Below, piece after piece: positions 23,350 to 30,621 of a stretch of 32,469 nt of DNA. The DNA comes from Candidatus Paralachnospira caecorum (GTDB lineage: Bacteria; Bacillota; Clostridia; Lachnospirales; Lachnospiraceae), in NCBI GenBank assembly GCA_904379015.1, contig CAJFHG010000035.1, forward strand, positions 1-32,469, given 5' to 3'. The notes under the pieces were generated by a model that saw only the letters and a list, made by a program, of their open reading frames with translations, did not search any database and was not told where the DNA came from. Position numbers and translations under genes: made by a program. The stretch's first letter is position 1; the number at the start of each line of letters is the position of its first letter.

Positions 23350-24153
23350 TTATTTTTTCGGTCCAAAAATGCCTTCCCGGTAAGCGCTGATATATTCCAT
23401 ACAGTATTCATCCTCACCCAGCAAAGCCTCCGTCGCGTAAATCACGCCCATCATATCTCTGTTGGTGGGATCCAGGATCGCGCTGTCCAGTCCCGCGTTC
23501 ATGGCCAGCACCGTAAACCCGAGATTGATCATTTTCCTGACCGGAAGATTGAAGGATATATTGCTGACCGCCGCGGTGATATGGATATCCGGATAGCGCT
23601 TCCGCACAGTGCTGATCACTTCCACGTTGGTTTCAATTCCGTTTTCTGAGGTACAGAGCATCTCGACCAGCGGGTCAATGTGCATCCTGGAAGGGCTGAT
23701 GCCGTATTCCTCCGCTTTTTTCATGACCTTGTCAAATACCTTCAGCCGGTCGGCCGCATTCTTGGGAATGCCGGTGTCATCAGACAGCAGACAGATGACC
23801 TCCCATTTTGTATCCGCGATCAGCGGGAAGATCACGTCCATCTTGTCTCCCTCTCCCGATACGGAATTGACCAGTCCCGGTTTTTTACAGTAGGGAAGCA
23901 CCTGGGCAAGCACTTTCACGCTGGGGCTGTCCACGGAAATCGGAAGATCTGTGACTTCCTGGATGCAGTCGATCATCCATTTCAGGGTCTCCACTTCCAC
24001 ATCTTCCGGAACAGACGCGCAGCAGTCGATATACGTCGCTCCTGCTTCCGCCTGCATGCGGGCGCGGTTTTTGATAAATTCGGCGTCGCGGGCAGCGATC
24101 GCCTCCGCCACCGCCGGAATGGAGCCATTTATCTTTTCACCGATAATAATCAT
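23350..24153 (-). CDS. Pterin-type methyltransferase (methyl-corrinoid:tetrahydrofolate)
   Basis: A 267-residue protein of the pterin-binding (DHPS-like) TIM-barrel family, as in AcsE/MeTr and the second methyltransferase of O-demethylase systems. Pterin-binding residues appear as Asp75 (SVDSPS), Asn96 (NSVSGE), Asp160 (HIDPLV) and Asn198 (SNISFNLP). The family-typical D-V-N at the first strand reads D-C-C-A (43-46). The reading frame reaches an ATG at 24174, but only the ATG at 24153 has a ribosome site (GGAGGAGG) and gives the usual MIIIGEKING start. It is the first gene of the three-gene operon and most likely passes the methyl group to tetrahydrofolate. Confidence 0.9.
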   Translation of the reverse strand: MIIIGEKINGSIPAVAEAIAARDAEFIKNRARMQAEAGATYIDCCASVPEDVEVETLKWMIDCIQEVTDLPISVDSPSVKVLAQVLPYCKKPGLVNSVSGEGDKMDVIFPLIADTKWEVICLLSDDTGIPKNAADRLKVFDKVMKKAEEYGISPSRMHIDPLVEMLCTSENGIETNVEVISTVRKRYPDIHITAAVSNISFNLPVRKMINLGFTVLAMNAGLDSAILDPTNRDMMGVIYATEALLGEDEYCMEYISAYREGIFGPKK

Positions 24154-24179
24154 TCTGGTTCCTCCTCCTGACATTTTTT

Positions 24180-24194
24180 TAGCAATCCTTGCTA
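24180..24194. promoter_or_regulatory. Short palindrome in the methyltransferase leader
   Basis: TAGCAA and TTGCTA form a perfect repeat around TCC, just upstream of the ribosome site of the pterin methyltransferase gene. It is a possible operator or small RNA hairpin. Confidence 0.4.
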
Positions 24195-24230
24195 CAAATT
24201 AAATAAGAGCCTTACGCTCACTCTGAGTCC

Positions 24231-24259
24231 ATTGTAACACGGGTAAATCCTGTTTTCCA
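24231..24259 (-). promoter_or_regulatory. Candidate promoter of the methyltransferase operon
   Basis: On the minus strand TGGAAA (24254-24259), 17-base spacer and TACAAT (24231-24236). The -35 is weak, which fits a promoter needing an activator bound upstream at 24290-24310. Confidence 0.5.
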
Positions 24260-24289
24260 TTTTCATAATTACCGATTTTTCTTCTGCCT

Positions 24290-24310
24290 TTTCCTACATT
24301 TTGTAGGAAA
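24290..24310. promoter_or_regulatory. Palindromic operator between pucR and methyltransferase genes
   Basis: Perfect nine-base arms TTTCCTACA and TGTAGGAAA with a TTT spacer. Its centre is about 76 bases upstream of the expected methyltransferase start and about 52 bases upstream of the pucR start. It is the best candidate binding site for the adjacent PucR-type regulator. Confidence 0.72.
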
Positions 24311-24316
24311 GCCCTC

Positions 24317-24345
24317 TTGCCATTTTTCCCGGCAGGAGGTAAACT
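24317..24345 (+). promoter_or_regulatory. Promoter of the pucR-type regulator gene
   Basis: TTGCCA (24317-24322), 17-base spacer and TAAACT (24340-24345), seven bases downstream of the 21-base palindrome. Confidence 0.6.
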
Positions 24346-24385
24346 GTCAGAGTAACCGTTTATCCGCTGTTTTAAGGAGGGTCCT

Positions 24386-25906
24386 ATGCTGCTGAGTTCC
24401 CGTCTGATCGTATGGCATCTGGAGCAGGAATACTCTGTGCAGTCTTCCGTGAAGCTCACCAGTGAACCATACCTGAAATACGCCGTCTGTCACAAATCCG
24501 GCGAGGCATTTCAGAGCGGCCTTGTCTGCATCTGTGAAAAGATCCCGCCGGAATTTTTAAAAAAACCGCTGCACACTCTTCTGGTGGTTACCGCTCCCCT
24601 GGAGCCCTGCCTGCTCCTGGACCATCCCAATCTCTGCGTGATTCCGGACGCGGCCCCCATCGCCCTGATGGAATCCGTAGAAAAAATCTTCCGGAAATAT
24701 GAAGAATGGAACCAGACTCTGTTTGAATCCAGACTGGTGAACGGTTCGATCCAGAATCTCCTCGATCTGACCGACTCCATTATCCCCAATCCCATGATGG
24801 TGATCGGCATGGATTTTACGATCATCGCATCCAAAAATACCTCCTTCGGCGACTTGCCCAATTCCGTGCTGGGCTCCAACGATGAGACGGCCGACCTGAT
24901 CCTCGCGCTGAAGCAGGATCCCAATTATGAGGCAGCCTTTCACCGGGTAGGCTACTTCTATTACTCGGGAAACGGGATCGCCGTTCCCAGCCTCTGCGTC
25001 AACATCCGCAATTATGACCGTACCCTTTACAGGCTTCTGATCACGGAGGGCGCGGTCCCCCTGGACGACACCTTTGGCTTCGTTCTGGAATATCTGGCCC
25101 GGCTCGTCTCCCACGCGCTGTCCACCAACATCGTGAACAGCCACGACATCCGCTGGCAGCTTTATCAGATTTTCCAGACGCTCCTTACAGATTCCCGGGC
25201 GGACTATGTAGAGGTCAGCCGCCGGCTCACAGACTGCGGATGGCTCTCATCTCAGTATTATCTCTGCGTGTTTCTGCAGACCGGACTGCTGGACTACAAA
25301 AATCTGACCCACCGGGCGATCATGAGCTACATTGAAAACATCATTCCCGCGTCCTGCGCCGTAGAACACAGGGGAAATATCGTCGTCTATATCAATCTGG
25401 ATCTGTGCCGGCTGAATGAAAGTGAAATTGAACAGAAGCTGGCCGGCTTTATCCGGGACAGCTTCCTCAATGCCGGATACAGCCGCCGTATGCTGGGGCA
25501 TTTTAATTTTTACAGAATGTATGTGCAGGCTTCTCTGTCCCTGAAAGTGGGCAGCCGCAGATTCCCGCACCGCTGGGTCCACCATTTCAACGATATCGCC
25601 CTCACCTATCTGCTGGAGGAAACGACAAAAAAGCTTCCCGCGTACATGATATGTCACGAGAAGCTTCTCGACTTAAAACACGAATCCGAGCGCAGCCAGT
25701 CCCAGCTTTATCAGACCCTCCGCTGCTATCTGGAACATCAGCAGAACGCCACCCGGACGGCAAACGCCCTGTTCATACACCGCAGCACCCTTCTGTACCG
25801 CCTGGAAAAGATCTGCCGATTTCTGAAATCCGATCTGACGGATCCGGACGAGCTGCTTTACCTGCTGCTTTCCTTCCGTCTTATCGATATGGAAGAACAG
25901 AGCTGA
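24386..25906 (+). CDS. PucR-family transcriptional regulator
   Basis: A 506-residue regulator. The C-terminal 60 residues form the PucR helix-turn-helix (HQQNATRTANALFIHRSTLLYRLEKI). The middle shows the GGDEF-like/sensor region usual in this family. The N-terminal part (about 1-200) has no assigned domain but is similar in size to the ligand-sensing half of PucR proteins. The ATG at 24386 follows AAGGAGGG. It is divergent from the methyltransferase operon and separated from it by a perfect palindrome. It is therefore the likely activator of methyl-substrate use. It is convergent, with a 23-base gap, to the DUF2284/activator genes of the same system. Confidence 0.9.
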   Translation: MLLSSRLIVWHLEQEYSVQSSVKLTSEPYLKYAVCHKSGEAFQSGLVCICEKIPPEFLKKPLHTLLVVTAPLEPCLLLDHPNLCVIPDAAPIALMESVEKIFRKYEEWNQTLFESRLVNGSIQNLLDLTDSIIPNPMMVIGMDFTIIASKNTSFGDLPNSVLGSNDETADLILALKQDPNYEAAFHRVGYFYYSGNGIAVPSLCVNIRNYDRTLYRLLITEGAVPLDDTFGFVLEYLARLVSHALSTNIVNSHDIRWQLYQIFQTLLTDSRADYVEVSRRLTDCGWLSSQYYLCVFLQTGLLDYKNLTHRAIMSYIENIIPASCAVEHRGNIVVYINLDLCRLNESEIEQKLAGFIRDSFLNAGYSRRMLGHFNFYRMYVQASLSLKVGSRRFPHRWVHHFNDIALTYLLEETTKKLPAYMICHEKLLDLKHESERSQSQLYQTLRCYLEHQQNATRTANALFIHRSTLLYRLEKICRFLKSDLTDPDELLYLLLSFRLIDMEEQS

Positions 25907-25929
25907 CGGCAGCTTTCTCAGAATCTCTT

Positions 25930-26481
25930 TCAGATCTGCTTCAGAAGATAACAGGAGGTATAGGCGATCTTCCCGGGCCCGTAATAATAATCCAGCCCGT
26001 TGCGGCTGCAGAGGTCGCTGACCACGATCCCGAACGCCTCCAGAGATGAGATCCTTTTTTCAGGGAAACGGCAGCTCCCCTCCGGCCCGGCACAGGCCGG
26101 ACAGACCGTGCAGCAGCCGCTCCCCAGGGGCAGGACATCCGGATATTTCCGGCGCAGCAGCTCTGCCATTTTGTAAAAATGCGCTTTGTGCTCCGCCTCC
26201 GCTTCCATCATCCCCTCAAAATCCATACTGTCCTCAATCTCTCCCACCGTCTGGACGATGATGCCGCTTCCGTACCCCTTCACCTGCTCCCGGCACTCAT
26301 CCAGGGTGCCGCAGAAAGGCGGACAGGCAAGATTCTTTCCATACATGCCGCAGGTATTGGCAGCGCACATCTCTCTCACCTCCTGACGCAGCTCCAGCGT
26401 GGCACAGTCAAGGACAGCCGCCCTGCTGAATCCCGTATCCAGCGCAAGACATTCCAGATCTTTCCATTCTTCAGTTCCCAT
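25930..26481 (-). CDS. DUF2284 predicted metal-binding protein
   Basis: A 183-residue Cys-rich protein of the DUF2284 family. It contains CAANTCGMYGKNLACPPFCG (about 39-58) and CCTVCPACAGPEGSCRFP (about 128-145), which together could hold iron-sulphur clusters or zinc. Function is untested, but members are often beside corrinoid methyltransferases, as here. The ATG follows AGGAGGA and overlaps the activator's stop by 11 bases, showing coupling. A role in electron delivery to, or maturation of, the corrinoid system is plausible but inferred only from context. Confidence 0.88.
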   Translation of the reverse strand: MGTEEWKDLECLALDTGFSRAAVLDCATLELRQEVREMCAANTCGMYGKNLACPPFCGTLDECREQVKGYGSGIIVQTVGEIEDSMDFEGMMEAEAEHKAHFYKMAELLRRKYPDVLPLGSGCCTVCPACAGPEGSCRFPEKRISSLEAFGIVVSDLCSRNGLDYYYGPGKIAYTSCYLLKQI

Positions 26482-28021
26482 AAAAATCCTCCTGTGCGTA
26501 ACTCATTTCATCCACATAAACATCCATAAAATCCGGCTCCAGGGCAAGCTCCATGAATTCCGCGTTCTTCGCGAGCACTTCAGCGCGGCGAAGCTCGTCT
26601 TCCGAAAGCGCGGCAAGACGCACGCCCGCCCCCGCCGCGTTTCCCACAGGAACGATCCGCTCCTTCAGCAGCTCCGGCAGCAGTCCGATCCCGCAGGCGC
26701 TCTCCGGATTCAGATAATTGCCGAAGGCCCCGGCAAGAAGAACTGTCCGGATATCCGAAAGATCATTCCCCCGTTTTCTGCAAAGGAGCTGGATTCCCGC
26801 GGCAATGGCCGCCTTCGCCAGCTGCAGCTCTCTGATATCCTTCTGGATCAGGCAGACAGTCTCCGAAAAATGCCAGGGTTCCTTCATATATCCGTCCTCC
26901 CGGATCCATCCTGTCTTCAGAAGACAGAAGACCGCGTCCAGAAGGCCGGAGCCGCAGATTCCCGCGGGCGCGCAGTCTCCGATCACATGAAATTTTACTT
27001 CTCCATGTTCCAGATACACATGATCAATGGCGCCGTCGCTCCCTCTCATGCCGCAGGCAATCTTCGCGCCTTCAAAAGCAGGTCCGGCCGCTGTGGAGCA
27101 GACCGTATAGCCGTCCCGGTTCCCGAGCACCATCTCTCCGTTTGTCCCGATATCTACCAGAAGCGTCAGCTCCTCCCGCCGGTCAAATTCTGCCGCCAGC
27201 ATACAGGCTGTGGTATCCGCTCCCACAAATCCGCCGATATTGGGCAGCCAGATCAGATCCGCCTCTTTCCCCGCGCAGATCCCGCAGTCCAGGGCCTTTC
27301 TTCTTACCGTTTCCGTTACCCTGGGCACATAAGGCGCCCGCACCAGCGTATCCACCGGAATTTCCAGAAAAAGATGGTGCATACAGGAATTTCCCGCTAT
27401 CACGATCCGCACGATCTCTTCCTTCTTCCTCCCTGCCTCCTCTGCCAGCGTTTCCAGCAGCTCGCCGACCGTCCGGCGGATACAGCGGCTCAGGCTCTCC
27501 GCTCCGTGCTCCATGGCGTAGCTGCAGCGCGTTACCACATCCGCCCCGAACTGCCTCTGGGGATTCAGAACGCTTTTCAGGCCCAGGAGCGTTCCAGTGA
27601 TCCCATCCATCAGGTACACGACCACGGAGGTGGAGCCCAGATCCACCGCGGCCAGAAGCGGCCGCTCCGCGTTTCCGGGCAATGTTCCCGGACTGCAGGG
27701 AACCTCCCGGAACAGCCCGTCATTCAGGATCTGAACGTGCCTGTTTTCATCTGAAAGGGTTTCCGCCCTGCAATCCTCCCGGATTTCCCTCTGGCAGGCC
27801 AGTACCTCCTGTCCGTTTACCCGGATCCGGCATTTTCCGCATTTTCCCCGGCCTCCGCAGGGGGCGTCCGGAATGATCCCCGCGGCAGTCTCCGCTTCCA
27901 GGACTGTCGTACCCTCCGAAACGGTCACAGTACGCTGTTCATTGACAAAATATATGGTATAGGTTGCATGATTGCTGTCCAAATATTGTCCCACCGCCTT
28001 TCTCCAGTTTATTCCTATCAT
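26471..28021 (-). CDS. Reductive activator of corrinoid proteins (2Fe-2S + ASKHA)
   Basis: About 516 residues. The N-terminal 2Fe-2S ferredoxin domain has Cys55, Cys61, Cys64 and Cys76 (PCGGRGKCGKC, then LAC). It is followed by a DUF4445-type ASKHA ATPase domain with DLGSTSVVVYL (127-137), DIGTNGEMVLG and a GSGLLDAVF segment. This matches RACo-type activators, which use ATP to reduce inactive Co(II) corrinoid to Co(I), rather than RamA, whose Fe-S domain is C-terminal. The start is uncertain. The frame is open to 28228, but homology starts near residue 20; the ATG at 28021 is the closest fit though its ribosome site is weak. It supports the methyltransferase system encoded 2.3 kb away. Confidence 0.87.
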   Translation of the reverse strand: MIGINWRKAVGQYLDSNHATYTIYFVNEQRTVTVSEGTTVLEAETAAGIIPDAPCGGRGKCGKCRIRVNGQEVLACQREIREDCRAETLSDENRHVQILNDGLFREVPCSPGTLPGNAERPLLAAVDLGSTSVVVYLMDGITGTLLGLKSVLNPQRQFGADVVTRCSYAMEHGAESLSRCIRRTVGELLETLAEEAGRKKEEIVRIVIAGNSCMHHLFLEIPVDTLVRAPYVPRVTETVRRKALDCGICAGKEADLIWLPNIGGFVGADTTACMLAAEFDRREELTLLVDIGTNGEMVLGNRDGYTVCSTAAGPAFEGAKIACGMRGSDGAIDHVYLEHGEVKFHVIGDCAPAGICGSGLLDAVFCLLKTGWIREDGYMKEPWHFSETVCLIQKDIRELQLAKAAIAAGIQLLCRKRGNDLSDIRTVLLAGAFGNYLNPESACGIGLLPELLKERIVPVGNAAGAGVRLAALSEDELRRAEVLAKNAEFMELALEPDFMDVYVDEMSYAQEDFYGN

Positions 28022-28082
28022 ACCATATCCCGCGGCCTTTTTCACCTCCCCGCAGATCAGAGCTGAGTTCAAGATTCCCCAC

Positions 28083-28111
28083 TTGCATTCCTTCCGGCAA
28101 TTTGCTATACT
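28083..28111 (+). promoter_or_regulatory. Promoter of the queuosine-salvage operon
   Basis: TTGCAT (28083-28088), 17-base spacer and TATACT (28106-28111). Transcription would start near 28118, ten bases before the preQ1 aptamer. Confidence 0.7.
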
Positions 28112-28127
28112 ATCTGAAGATTCATAG

Positions 28128-28162
28128 ACTGGTTCGAAATCCTCCCAGTATAAAAAACTAGG
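28128..28162 (+). ncRNA. preQ1-I (type 1) riboswitch aptamer
   Basis: Stem P1 is ACTGG (28128-28132) with CCAGT (28145-28149), enclosing a 12-base loop, the same loop length as the Bacillus subtilis queC aptamer. An A-rich tail follows, ATAAAAAACTAGG (28150-28162), nearly identical to that aptamer's tail. P2 can form between CCT (28141-28143) in the loop and AGG (28160-28162) in the tail, giving the H-type pseudoknot. A terminator starts six bases later. The genes downstream are those of queuosine salvage, which strongly supports the call. Confidence 0.9.
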
Positions 28163-28167
28163 CCTGC

Positions 28168-28197
28168 AGGCATCTTCTGAAGAATGATGTCTTTTTT
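28168..28197 (+). terminator. Riboswitch-controlled terminator
   Basis: GGCATC (28169-28174) pairs with GATGTC (28186-28191), with inner TTC/GAA, loop TGAA and a single bulged T, followed by six T bases (28192-28197). Its place between aptamer and first gene indicates an OFF switch by transcription termination when preQ1 is bound. An antiterminator partner was not clearly identified. Confidence 0.8.
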
Positions 28198-28246
28198 GTG
28201 GAGGATTTTTTCCATAAAAAAGAAGCATTCATCAGGAGGTTTTTTT

Positions 28247-29230
28247 ATGCCGAAACTCATCATTGACTGTGATCCGGGAATCGACGACGCCCTGGCGCTG
28301 CTGCTGGCGCTGTCCTCACCGGAGCTTGAAATCGCGGGGATCACCACCGTATCCGGAAATGTGTCGGCCGATCTGGGCGCCGCAAACGCGAGAAAGGTTC
28401 TTCATCAGACGGGCCGTCCGGAAATTCCGGTTTTTGTCGGAGAGATGACGCCGCTTTTGAAAGATTATACGGATGCCAGAGACACCCACGGCAGAGACGG
28501 TCTGGGAGAGAGCTTTCTTCCGGAAGTCCCCGATGCCTCACCCCGGGAATCAGCGGCAGAATTTCTGGAGCAGGCGCTGGAGCAGGAGGAAATTTCCATC
28601 ATCGCCCTCGGTCCCATGACCAATCTGGCCCGTCTTTTTGAAAAAAGACCGGATCTGATCAGCCGCATCCCCAGGCTCGTTTCCATGGGCGGCAGCTTCA
28701 AAAGCCATGGAAACTGCTCCCCTGTGGCCGAATATAATTACTGGTGCGATCCGGAGGCCGCCAGGATCTGCTATGAGCATTTCGCCGCCGCCGGAAAAAA
28801 GATCGAGATGGTCGGCCTGGACGTGACCCGGCGGATCGTCCTGACCCCCAATCTGCTTTCCTATATGACGCGGCTCGATCCGGAAACCGGCGCCTTTGTC
28901 CGGAAGATCACAGAATTCTACATGGATTTCCACTGGAAACAGGAGGGGATCATCGGCTGCGTGATCAACGATCCCCTGGCCGTGGCTTATTACATTGAGC
29001 CATCCATATGCAGCGGCTTCGACAGCTATCTTGAGGTGGAAACAGACGGAATCTGCCGCGGACAGACTATCGTGGATTCCATGGGATTCTGGAACAGGCG
29101 CCCCAACAGCCATGTCCTGACCGAAACCAGCGCCAGGGAATTTATGTATTTCTTCTTTTCCAGAATTCTGAAAAAGGCAAACGGCACAAAATGGAAGCGG
29201 GAGGAACTCTCCTGCCTGGAGCAGCTGTAG
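28247..29230 (+). CDS. queK: Nucleoside hydrolase, probable queuosine hydrolase
   Basis: A 327-residue protein of the inosine-uridine nucleoside hydrolase family. The calcium-binding N-terminus Asp7-x-Asp9-x3-Asp13-Asp14 (DCDPGIDDAL) is intact. VSMGGSF and NDPLAVAYY, also used for metal and ribose binding, are in place. The frame is open to 28184, but ATG 28247 has AGGAGG and gives the family start. Family members split ribosides into base and ribose. Behind a preQ1 riboswitch, and beside an S component and a QueL-like radical SAM protein, the best call is QueK, which releases queuine from queuosine. Pure purine salvage is the alternative, but the riboswitch argues against it. Confidence 0.85.
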   Translation: MPKLIIDCDPGIDDALALLLALSSPELEIAGITTVSGNVSADLGAANARKVLHQTGRPEIPVFVGEMTPLLKDYTDARDTHGRDGLGESFLPEVPDASPRESAAEFLEQALEQEEISIIALGPMTNLARLFEKRPDLISRIPRLVSMGGSFKSHGNCSPVAEYNYWCDPEAARICYEHFAAAGKKIEMVGLDVTRRIVLTPNLLSYMTRLDPETGAFVRKITEFYMDFHWKQEGIIGCVINDPLAVAYYIEPSICSGFDSYLEVETDGICRGQTIVDSMGFWNRRPNSHVLTETSAREFMYFFFSRILKKANGTKWKREELSCLEQL

Positions 29231-29239
29231 CCCCGCTCC

Positions 29240-29255
29240 GCGGACCACGGTCCGC
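29240..29255 (+). other. Intercistronic hairpin after queK-like gene
   Basis: GCGGACC and GGTCCGC with a two-base spacer, ten bases after the stop. No T-run follows, so it probably stabilises mRNA or tunes expression instead of ending transcription. Confidence 0.5.
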
Positions 29256-29306
29256 AGCGTATGCCCCGCCTGCAGCCCATCATCCCTCATCAACAGGAGA
29301 ACGAAC

Positions 29307-29948
29307 ATGAACATCCATCAATCCTCAAAAACCAGCACCTGGCAGATCTGTCTCGTCGCCATGGCCGTCGCTGTCAACATCGCCGGCGGACAGATCGCTC
29401 TGTTTCTGCGGCTCCCCATCTATCTGGACAGCATCGGCACCATTCTGACCGGCGCGGTGCTCGGTCCCTGGTACGGAATGCTTCCCAACCTGCTCAGCGG
29501 TATTTTTATGGGAATGACCGTAGATATTTATTCCCTTTATTTCGCGCCGGTCGGCATGATCACAGGCCTGATGAGCGGTTTTCTTATGCGCGGCTGGAAA
29601 AAGGGACGGGCAAAGCTGTTCCTGACCGCTGCCGGCATCATGATCCCCGGAACGCTGATGAGCGCGCTCATCAACGCCGTTCTTTTCGGAGGCGTCACCT
29701 CATCCGGCTCTTCCGTACTGGTGCAGCTTCTCTCCAAAACGCCTCTGGGACTGACCGGAAGCATTTTTGCCGTCCAGTTCATGACCGATTACGCGGACCG
29801 CTGCGTTTCCGTGTTTGCCGTCAGCGTCTTTCTTCCCCTCCTGAACCGCATACCGGGCATCAGGACGGGACAGAGAGCAGACCATAAACCGGACCGCGGA
29901 CTGGAAGACCGCGCCGCAGAAGGAGGGCAGAACCATGGACCGCTATAA
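29307..29948 (+). CDS. ECF transporter S component for queuosine precursors (QueT/QrtT-type)
   Basis: A 213-residue membrane protein with about six hydrophobic segments. It has the Ala/Gly-rich S-component pattern, including GTILTGAVLGPWYGMLPNLL and FAPVGMITGLMSGFL. These integral proteins bind a vitamin-like ligand and work with the shared energising module EcfAA'T, which is not encoded in this window. Placement in a preQ1-riboswitch operon between hydrolase and radical SAM genes points to queuine, queuosine or preQ1 as cargo. Whether it belongs to QueT or QrtT needs a family search. The last 30 residues are hydrophilic and overlap the next gene by 14 bases. The ATG follows AGGAGA. Confidence 0.82.
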   Translation: MNIHQSSKTSTWQICLVAMAVAVNIAGGQIALFLRLPIYLDSIGTILTGAVLGPWYGMLPNLLSGIFMGMTVDIYSLYFAPVGMITGLMSGFLMRGWKKGRAKLFLTAAGIMIPGTLMSALINAVLFGGVTSSGSSVLVQLLSKTPLGLTGSIFAVQFMTDYADRCVSVFAVSVFLPLLNRIPGIRTGQRADHKPDRGLEDRAAEGGQNHGPL

Positions 29949-30621
29949 CCGGATCACAGAAAAAAATCCCAGAGAAATCGTCCTGCTGCGGGCCTTTCCC
30001 TGTGCCTGGGGCAAATGTACGTTCTGCGATTATATCGACGACAACGGCCGCGACCGGGAGGAGCTGGTGCGCCAGAACCGGCAGATCCTCTCCCGCGTCA
30101 CCGGCAGCCCCGGCGTGCTGGAAGCCATCAATTCCGGCAGCTGCTTTGAACTTCCGGAAGAAACGCTGGAGGATATCCGCGCCGTCGTACAGGAAAAAAA
30201 GATCCGCCGGCTGATTTTTGAAAGCCACTGGATCTACCGGAAACGTCTGGAAGAGATGCGGGAATTTTTCGGCATCCCCATCACCTACAAAATTGGCGTG
30301 GAAACATTTGACTACGATTTCCGCCAGAACGTCCTGCACAAAGGCGCGGATTTCCGGACGCCCCAGGAAGTGGCAGAGTATTTTGACTCGATCTGCCTGA
30401 TGACCTGCGTCAAAGGGCAGACAAAAGAAATGATCCGAAATGACATTTCCGCCATGAAGCAATATTTCGCCCACGGCACCGTGAATATATTCAACAACAA
30501 TACCACCCCGGTCCGGAGGGATGAATCGCTGGTCCGCTGGTTTATGGAGGAATACCGCTGGCTTATGGATGACCCCGATGTGGAGGTCCTGTATGAGATC
30601 ACCGATTTCGGAGTGGGATGA
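29935..30621 (+). CDS. queL: Small radical SAM protein, probable queuine lyase
   Basis: A 228-residue protein with an N-terminal cluster motif Cys23-x4-Cys28-x2-Cys31 (PCAWGKCTFCDY), one residue longer than the canonical C-x3-C-x2-C of radical SAM enzymes. The rest (SGSCFELPEETLEDI, KIGVETFDYDFRQ, MTCVKGQT) follows a shortened radical SAM barrel. Its operon mates and preQ1 control match QueL of Clostridioides difficile, which cleaves queuine to preQ1 so that bacterial TGT can reuse it. The ATG has AAGGAGGG and overlaps the S-component stop. The stop directly abuts that of the convergent phosphatase gene. The assignment rests largely on context. Confidence 0.82.
   Translation: MDRYNRITEKNPREIVLLRAFPCAWGKCTFCDYIDDNGRDREELVRQNRQILSRVTGSPGVLEAINSGSCFELPEETLEDIRAVVQEKKIRRLIFESHWIYRKRLEEMREFFGIPITYKIGVETFDYDFRQNVLHKGADFRTPQEVAEYFDSICLMTCVKGQTKEMIRNDISAMKQYFAHGTVNIFNNNTTPVRRDESLVRWFMEEYRWLMDDPDVEVLYEITDFGVG

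Noticed and set aside
26471-28228. Full 585-residue version of the corrinoid activator starting at 28228.
   Set aside because: The first 69 residues have no family similarity and would run antisense through the preQ1 aptamer, its terminator and the queuosine promoter.
28247-29948. Purine-salvage operon with a purine riboswitch.
   Set aside because: The aptamer lacks the three-way junction of purine riboswitches and matches preQ1-I in stem, loop length and tail.
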